This document shows, in pieces, positions 60,381-64,000 of a DNA stretch of 64,000 bases. The notes under the pieces are model-generated. The model had not been told where the DNA came from and ran no database searches. It saw only the letters and a program-made list of their open reading frames with translations. The translations under genes and the position numbers were made by a program. The stretch is from Anaerocolumna cellulosilytica. Its GTDB lineage: Bacteria; Bacillota; Clostridia; Lachnospirales; Lachnospiraceae. The stretch is from contig NZ_AP023367.1 in NCBI RefSeq assembly GCF_014218335.1, positions 1,551,501 to 1,615,500 of the forward strand. The letters are read 5' to 3'. The stretch's first letter is position 1. Each line of letters begins with the position of its first letter.

Positions 60381-61223
60381 TCATTCCTGTGCACTGCCAG
60401 GATCTAGCAGCAGCCTAAGGTACTCACCAAGTTTATCAAACAACATTACAACGATAACCAGCATTGCTCCGGGGAATAAGACTAACCACCACATTCCGGT
60501 AGCAATGTGTTTGAGTGCTTCAGATAAAATGTTTCCAATAGCAGGCGCATCAATGGGGAGTCCAAAGCCTAAAAAGGTTAGTCCTGCTTCGTGGAGAATG
60601 GCATGAGGAAACAGCAAAATTAAACCTATAATAAATTGCGGCAGAACATGGGGAACGATATGACGCAAGGCCACCCGTAGTTTACTAGTACCAAACTTAC
60701 GGGAAGTTTTAACATATTGGGCATTCCTTACTTGCATAACCTCCCCTCGAATAACCCGAGTCAGATTGGGCCAATGTGTTAAGGCAATGCCTATGATGAC
60801 ACCTTTAAGTCCTCCTCCTAACATAAAGGAAATCAGCATAAGCAATACAATATGTGGAATTCCCATAAATAAATCTACAAAATAGGAAACTACCTTATCT
60901 AGCAAGCTCCCTGCAGTTGCTGCGAGCAGTCCCAAAGCAAGTGCCATACATGCACTGACTGCCCCGGCCAGTGTACCAATTAAAATACTTGTGGACAAAC
61001 CTTTAATCGAACGAAAAAACATGTCCCGACCTAAATAATCTGTTCCAAAGGGATGTATGAAAGAAGGGAGCAGCTTTTTTGCTGAGTAATTAGGTGCATA
61101 TAGCTCCGGGTTCATAAAAATTCCGGCTAAAGATATTATAACGAGCAGTGAAGCAATAACACATGCTAAAACGATGGTCTTTATTCTTCGATTTATTTTA
61201 TTTTTGATTTTGAGGTATTTCAT
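60381..61223 (-). CDS. Nickel/peptide-type ABC transporter permease (DppC/NikC-like)
   Basis: A 280-residue permease: N-terminal helix, then YSAKKLLPSFIHPFGTDYLGRDMFFRSIKGLSTS, six membrane segments, and the EAA loop NAQYVKTSRKFGTSKLRVALRHIVPHVLP. The ATG overlaps the preceding permease stop (ATGA). Pairs with it to make the membrane channel. Confidence 0.87.
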   Translation of the reverse strand: MKYLKIKNKINRRIKTIVLACVIASLLVIISLAGIFMNPELYAPNYSAKKLLPSFIHPFGTDYLGRDMFFRSIKGLSTSILIGTLAGAVSACMALALGLLAATAGSLLDKVVSYFVDLFMGIPHIVLLMLISFMLGGGLKGVIIGIALTHWPNLTRVIRGEVMQVRNAQYVKTSRKFGTSKLRVALRHIVPHVLPQFIIGLILLFPHAILHEAGLTFLGFGLPIDAPAIGNILSEALKHIATGMWWLVLFPGAMLVIVVMLFDKLGEYLRLLLDPGSAQE

Positions 61224-62206
61224 AAGAGAGTACCTCCCTCACGAATTTGTGGATTTAGTATTCCGTATAGAAGGTTAGCACTCAAATTACCAACGAATAC
61301 AAAAAGGACGGAACATAATGCGATACCAAGCAGTAAAGGAACATCTCCCTTTAGACCTGCAGCACTTGCAGCACTGCCGAGTCCAGGGTAGGAGAAGACA
61401 TTCTCCGCCAGCACACTCCCCCCAAACAGTTCGCTAAAAGACGCGAATTGTAGTGTTATGGCAGGTATAGCGATGTTCCTAAGTCCGTGCCTTCTGATTA
61501 AGGTCCATTTATTTTCACCCCGTGCTTTGGCAAATAATATATAATCGCTTTTTAAAACATCAATGATTTTCTGTCTGGTGTGTAATGCAATACTGGAAAT
61601 CCCGGTAATGCTCAGGGTAAGAGCAGGCAATATAAGATGATGTACTCGTTCTAAGAGGGTAACCTCACTAGAAAGTTTCCCAATAGGTACTGATAATCCA
61701 ATGGGAAACCATCCAAGTCTTATGGAGAACAGCATCAGCATCAGAAGAGCAATCCAAAAAGTGGGGGTAGAGGATATAACAAAGCAAAAAGTTTTCACGC
61801 ATTTATCAAAAAGGCTTCCCTGCATCGCACCGGACATAATTCCCAGTAAAAAACCGAATAGACCGGATAATAACCAAGCAATTGCCATTAAAGTAACGGA
61901 GGCAAGAAAACGACTTCCCAAAATCTGTGTTACGGGTTTTTGATAGGTGATAGAGGTTCCCATGTCGCCTTGCATCAGTTTAGAAAGCCATGTGAAATAA
62001 CGTTTTACAGGAGGCTCATTAAGTCCCCAATATTCCGCCACATTCTCTCTTTGCTCCTGAGATACATTAGACTCCGCACCTACATAAGCATCAATGGGAT
62101 CAATGGGAGAAGAAATAACTAATAAAAAAGAAATAATACTAACGCCTGCCAATAAGAGTATCATCCGTAATAAAGTGGTGACAGCATGCTTCAAAATTTG
62201 ATTCAT
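61220..62206 (-). CDS. Nickel/peptide-type ABC transporter permease (DppB/NikB-like)
   Basis: About 328 residues from ATG 62206 (TTGGAGA 8 bases before; in-frame ATG 62224 has no site). It has the family's VSSPIDPIDAYVGAESNVSQEQRENVAEYWGLNEPPVKRYFTWL segment after the first helix, five further membrane segments, and the EAA loop DYILFAKARGENKWTLIRRHGLRNIAIPA. Second gene of the operon, ~85 bases after the lipoprotein gene. Confidence 0.87.
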   Translation of the reverse strand: MNQILKHAVTTLLRMILLLAGVSIISFLLVISSPIDPIDAYVGAESNVSQEQRENVAEYWGLNEPPVKRYFTWLSKLMQGDMGTSITYQKPVTQILGSRFLASVTLMAIAWLLSGLFGFLLGIMSGAMQGSLFDKCVKTFCFVISSTPTFWIALLMLMLFSIRLGWFPIGLSVPIGKLSSEVTLLERVHHLILPALTLSITGISSIALHTRQKIIDVLKSDYILFAKARGENKWTLIRRHGLRNIAIPAITLQFASFSELFGGSVLAENVFSYPGLGSAASAAGLKGDVPLLLGIALCSVLFVFVGNLSANLLYGILNPQIREGGTLL

Positions 62207-62290
62207 TGAATTATCTCCAATCATGCTATAAGTTGTTTTTGTTTTTTCTGAACAAACCGTAAAAGTCTGAATCTATAGTTCATATTTCTT

Positions 62291-63922
62291 TTAATTTGTA
62301 TAGGTCCATTCACTTAAATTCTGAATTACAGGTGCCCCATGTCCATGAGGATGAATTCTTTGGGTACCAAGATTTAAGCCGTCACGTACAAAATATGTAT
62401 GATCAATATTGACTAACCAGATATAAGGGAAGTCAGCATTTGCTCCAGTAGTGCCATCATACTGGGCTTTTTTACCGAATTCAATCGCCTCATCTTCTGA
62501 AGTAGCTGCAATCATTGCCTCCAAATACCCGTCAACAGTGGGATTGGAATACATAGCGGAATTGCTTAAATTAACCATATCCACTCCCGAGAAGGAAGAA
62601 TGAAAAGCATTGTATACATCAATGAAGCTATAATCGCCTGTACCAATGCAGGTCGGCACATTTCTGGCAATCTGCTTACAGGTTGTCCAGTCAAGAGCTT
62701 CGGCAATTATATTGATGCCAAGAATCTTAGCGTTTTCACTGAAGGCAACAGCCAAATTATAGCGTTGCAAATCATCTGTTCGACCTGAGATACGGAATTC
62801 ACACTTGATACCGTTCTTTTCACGAATACCGTCTCCATCTGTATCCACCCACCCAGCCTCTTCCAGCAGGGCTTTTGCTTCTACGACCCGTCCATCAGTA
62901 AGCAGAGGTTCTTCATTCGCCCAAGGTAATCCTTCAAATCGTACCCAGCTTGCTGTGCCCACGCCGTTAAGAGCGTTATCGATGATTTCCTGACGGCTAA
63001 TACCAATATTTAGAGCCTTTCTCACAACGGGATCGGAGGTAATGTTATTACCAACAGTCTCTCCAGCTGCATTTGTTGTCTCGGGTATACATGGCAAATT
63101 AAATCCTCGGTTATCAGCAGTTTTAATGGTTTCGATATGCATACCTTCAACGGTTTCCTTGGCGTATTCAGGATTTACCATCACCAAATCTAACTGGCCG
63201 GACTTTGCAGCAGCAAGAGCCGTTTCCTCATCAATATTTAAGAAGGTGATTTGCTTAAATTGTGATTTTGTTCCATAGTAGTATTCATTTGGCTCTACAA
63301 TGAGCTGTTGACCCACATCAAGTTGCTTTACTTTAAAGGGGCCGGTTCCAATTGGGTTAGACGCATAGGAATCATTATAGGCATGTTCTGGCACTATACC
63401 CAGTAAAGCTACGGTGCGGGTAAATGGAGAGTATGCTCTGTTTAGCGTAAACTGTATTTTATTACTATCAATAACTTCGACGTTCTCAAGCATTGTTAAG
63501 TCCACGCTGGAACCACTGTTTTTGGCAGTTTTAAAAGTAAATACCACATCTTCTGGTTTCAGCTTCTGACCGTCGGAAAATTTGACATCTTCCCTCAGAG
63601 TAAAAGTATAAATCAGACCATCCTCACTGACTTGATACTCCGTAGCTAAGTCACATTCTGTCTTCACATTAGTGGTGATTTTCAAAAGTGAGGTATGAAA
63701 CAGGCCATACCCATAGGTACCGTAACCAGTGCAAGGATTAAAATTACCTTCATAGAAACCACCGCCGACAGAAACTGTAAGAGCATCCTTTAATTTGGAA
63801 GAGGAATTTACTGATGGTTGTGTAAGTGGTTCCTCTATTTTAGTCTTGTTCGATTTACAACCCACTAATAGGATGGTGGTTAATATGGCTAAAAGCATTC
63901 GCATGATTCGTTTCTTTTGCAT
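62291..63922 (-). CDS. Nickel/peptide-type ABC transporter substrate-binding lipoprotein
   Basis: About 543 residues from ATG 63922 (AAGGAGG 9 bases before; the in-frame ATG at 63991 is too far upstream). Signal RIMRMLLAILTTILLVGC with lipobox LVGC. The mature SBP_bac_5 domain has FHTSLLKITTNVKTECDLATEYQVSEDGLIYTFTLREDVKFSDGQKLKPEDVVFTFKTAK. First gene of a complete importer read on the minus strand (lipoprotein, two permeases, two ATPases). No DtxR-type box is seen upstream in the 78 available bases, unlike the other importer. Substrate unknown. Confidence 0.87.
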   Translation of the reverse strand: MQKKRIMRMLLAILTTILLVGCKSNKTKIEEPLTQPSVNSSSKLKDALTVSVGGGFYEGNFNPCTGYGTYGYGLFHTSLLKITTNVKTECDLATEYQVSEDGLIYTFTLREDVKFSDGQKLKPEDVVFTFKTAKNSGSSVDLTMLENVEVIDSNKIQFTLNRAYSPFTRTVALLGIVPEHAYNDSYASNPIGTGPFKVKQLDVGQQLIVEPNEYYYGTKSQFKQITFLNIDEETALAAAKSGQLDLVMVNPEYAKETVEGMHIETIKTADNRGFNLPCIPETTNAAGETVGNNITSDPVVRKALNIGISRQEIIDNALNGVGTASWVRFEGLPWANEEPLLTDGRVVEAKALLEEAGWVDTDGDGIREKNGIKCEFRISGRTDDLQRYNLAVAFSENAKILGINIIAEALDWTTCKQIARNVPTCIGTGDYSFIDVYNAFHSSFSGVDMVNLSNSAMYSNPTVDGYLEAMIAATSEDEAIEFGKKAQYDGTTGANADFPYIWLVNIDHTYFVRDGLNLGTQRIHPHGHGAPVIQNLSEWTYTN

Positions 63923-64000
63923 AACTATAACCTCCTTGTTTTGTTTTTCAATTGATTTGTATACATATTTTAGACAAATTTCATCGTACATTACATAAAC
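63923..64000 (-). promoter_or_regulatory. Upstream region of the second importer operon, cut by the window end
   Basis: AT-rich. Only the AAGGAGG ribosome site (around 63932-63938) is clear; the promoter may lie beyond the window. Confidence 0.3.

Overview
The window reads as chromosomal DNA of a low-GC, Gram-positive, anaerobic Firmicute, most likely a Lachnospiraceae/Clostridia relative. The basis is AT-rich codon use, strong AAGGAGG ribosome sites, SLH-anchored and lipobox proteins, nickel/peptide-type ABC operons, an ECF sigma/zf-HC2 anti-sigma pair, and the best family resemblances (DUF6809, MATE, VncRS-like and FtsX-type exporters). Species cannot be fixed from the sequence. There are no tRNA or rRNA genes, no CRISPR array and no phage structural genes.

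Bases 1-9000 are a decaying cassette of immunity and chaperone genes: two SUKH (SMI1/KNR4) proteins, a HEAT-like protein, a duplicated small acidic protein family, Imm30, a frameshifted YezG/DUF600 protein, and two HscC-type Hsp70 genes flanking ankyrin repeats. One Hsp70 is truncated, frameshifted and fused to the ankyrins; the other is complete except for an amber codon at position 18. Internal direct repeats show that the block evolved by duplication and unequal recombination. Transposase debris (an IS4/IS1634-like tail and an IS66 without tnpC) closes it.

Bases 9000-21450 hold a MATE exporter plus GNAT acetyltransferase behind a leader with a 20-bp terminator hairpin. Then comes an apparent metal-responsive uptake locus: an AraC regulator, a five-gene nickel/opine-metallophore-type ABC importer, two half-size ABC transporters resembling YbtPQ/IrtAB, and a DtxR regulator lacking part of its DNA-binding domain. 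Two good DtxR-type boxes sit at the AraC promoter and immediately upstream of the importer.

Bases 21450-30450 are a very AT-rich mobile and defence segment: an IS1182 remnant, a three-gene Type IIS restriction-modification locus (HTH-fused double-domain FokI-type methyltransferase, AlwI-family nuclease, and a separate nuclease-less AlwI-like protein), an IS3 remnant, a DUF2971 remnant and an IS4-type remnant. Bases 30450-39450 carry two DUF6809 copies (one without a start codon), a divergent ribbon-helix-helix repressor with visible operators, SagB-like oxidoreductase, UDG-family protein, cupin, GH13 glucosidase, MarR, and a serine hydrolase with SLH repeats.

Bases 39500-52550 are envelope-stress and efflux units: TetR-MFS-FtsX permease-ATPase (plus strand), facing a two-component system with its own FtsX-type exporter (minus strand), then ECF sigma, anti-sigma, YfjL-like protein and an alkyltransferase-like protein. 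Bases 52900-64000 contain two uncharacterised envelope proteins, an intact IS256-family element inserted into the loop of a terminator, a DJ-1/PfpI protein, a HAD phosphatase, and a second complete nickel/peptide ABC operon on the minus strand.
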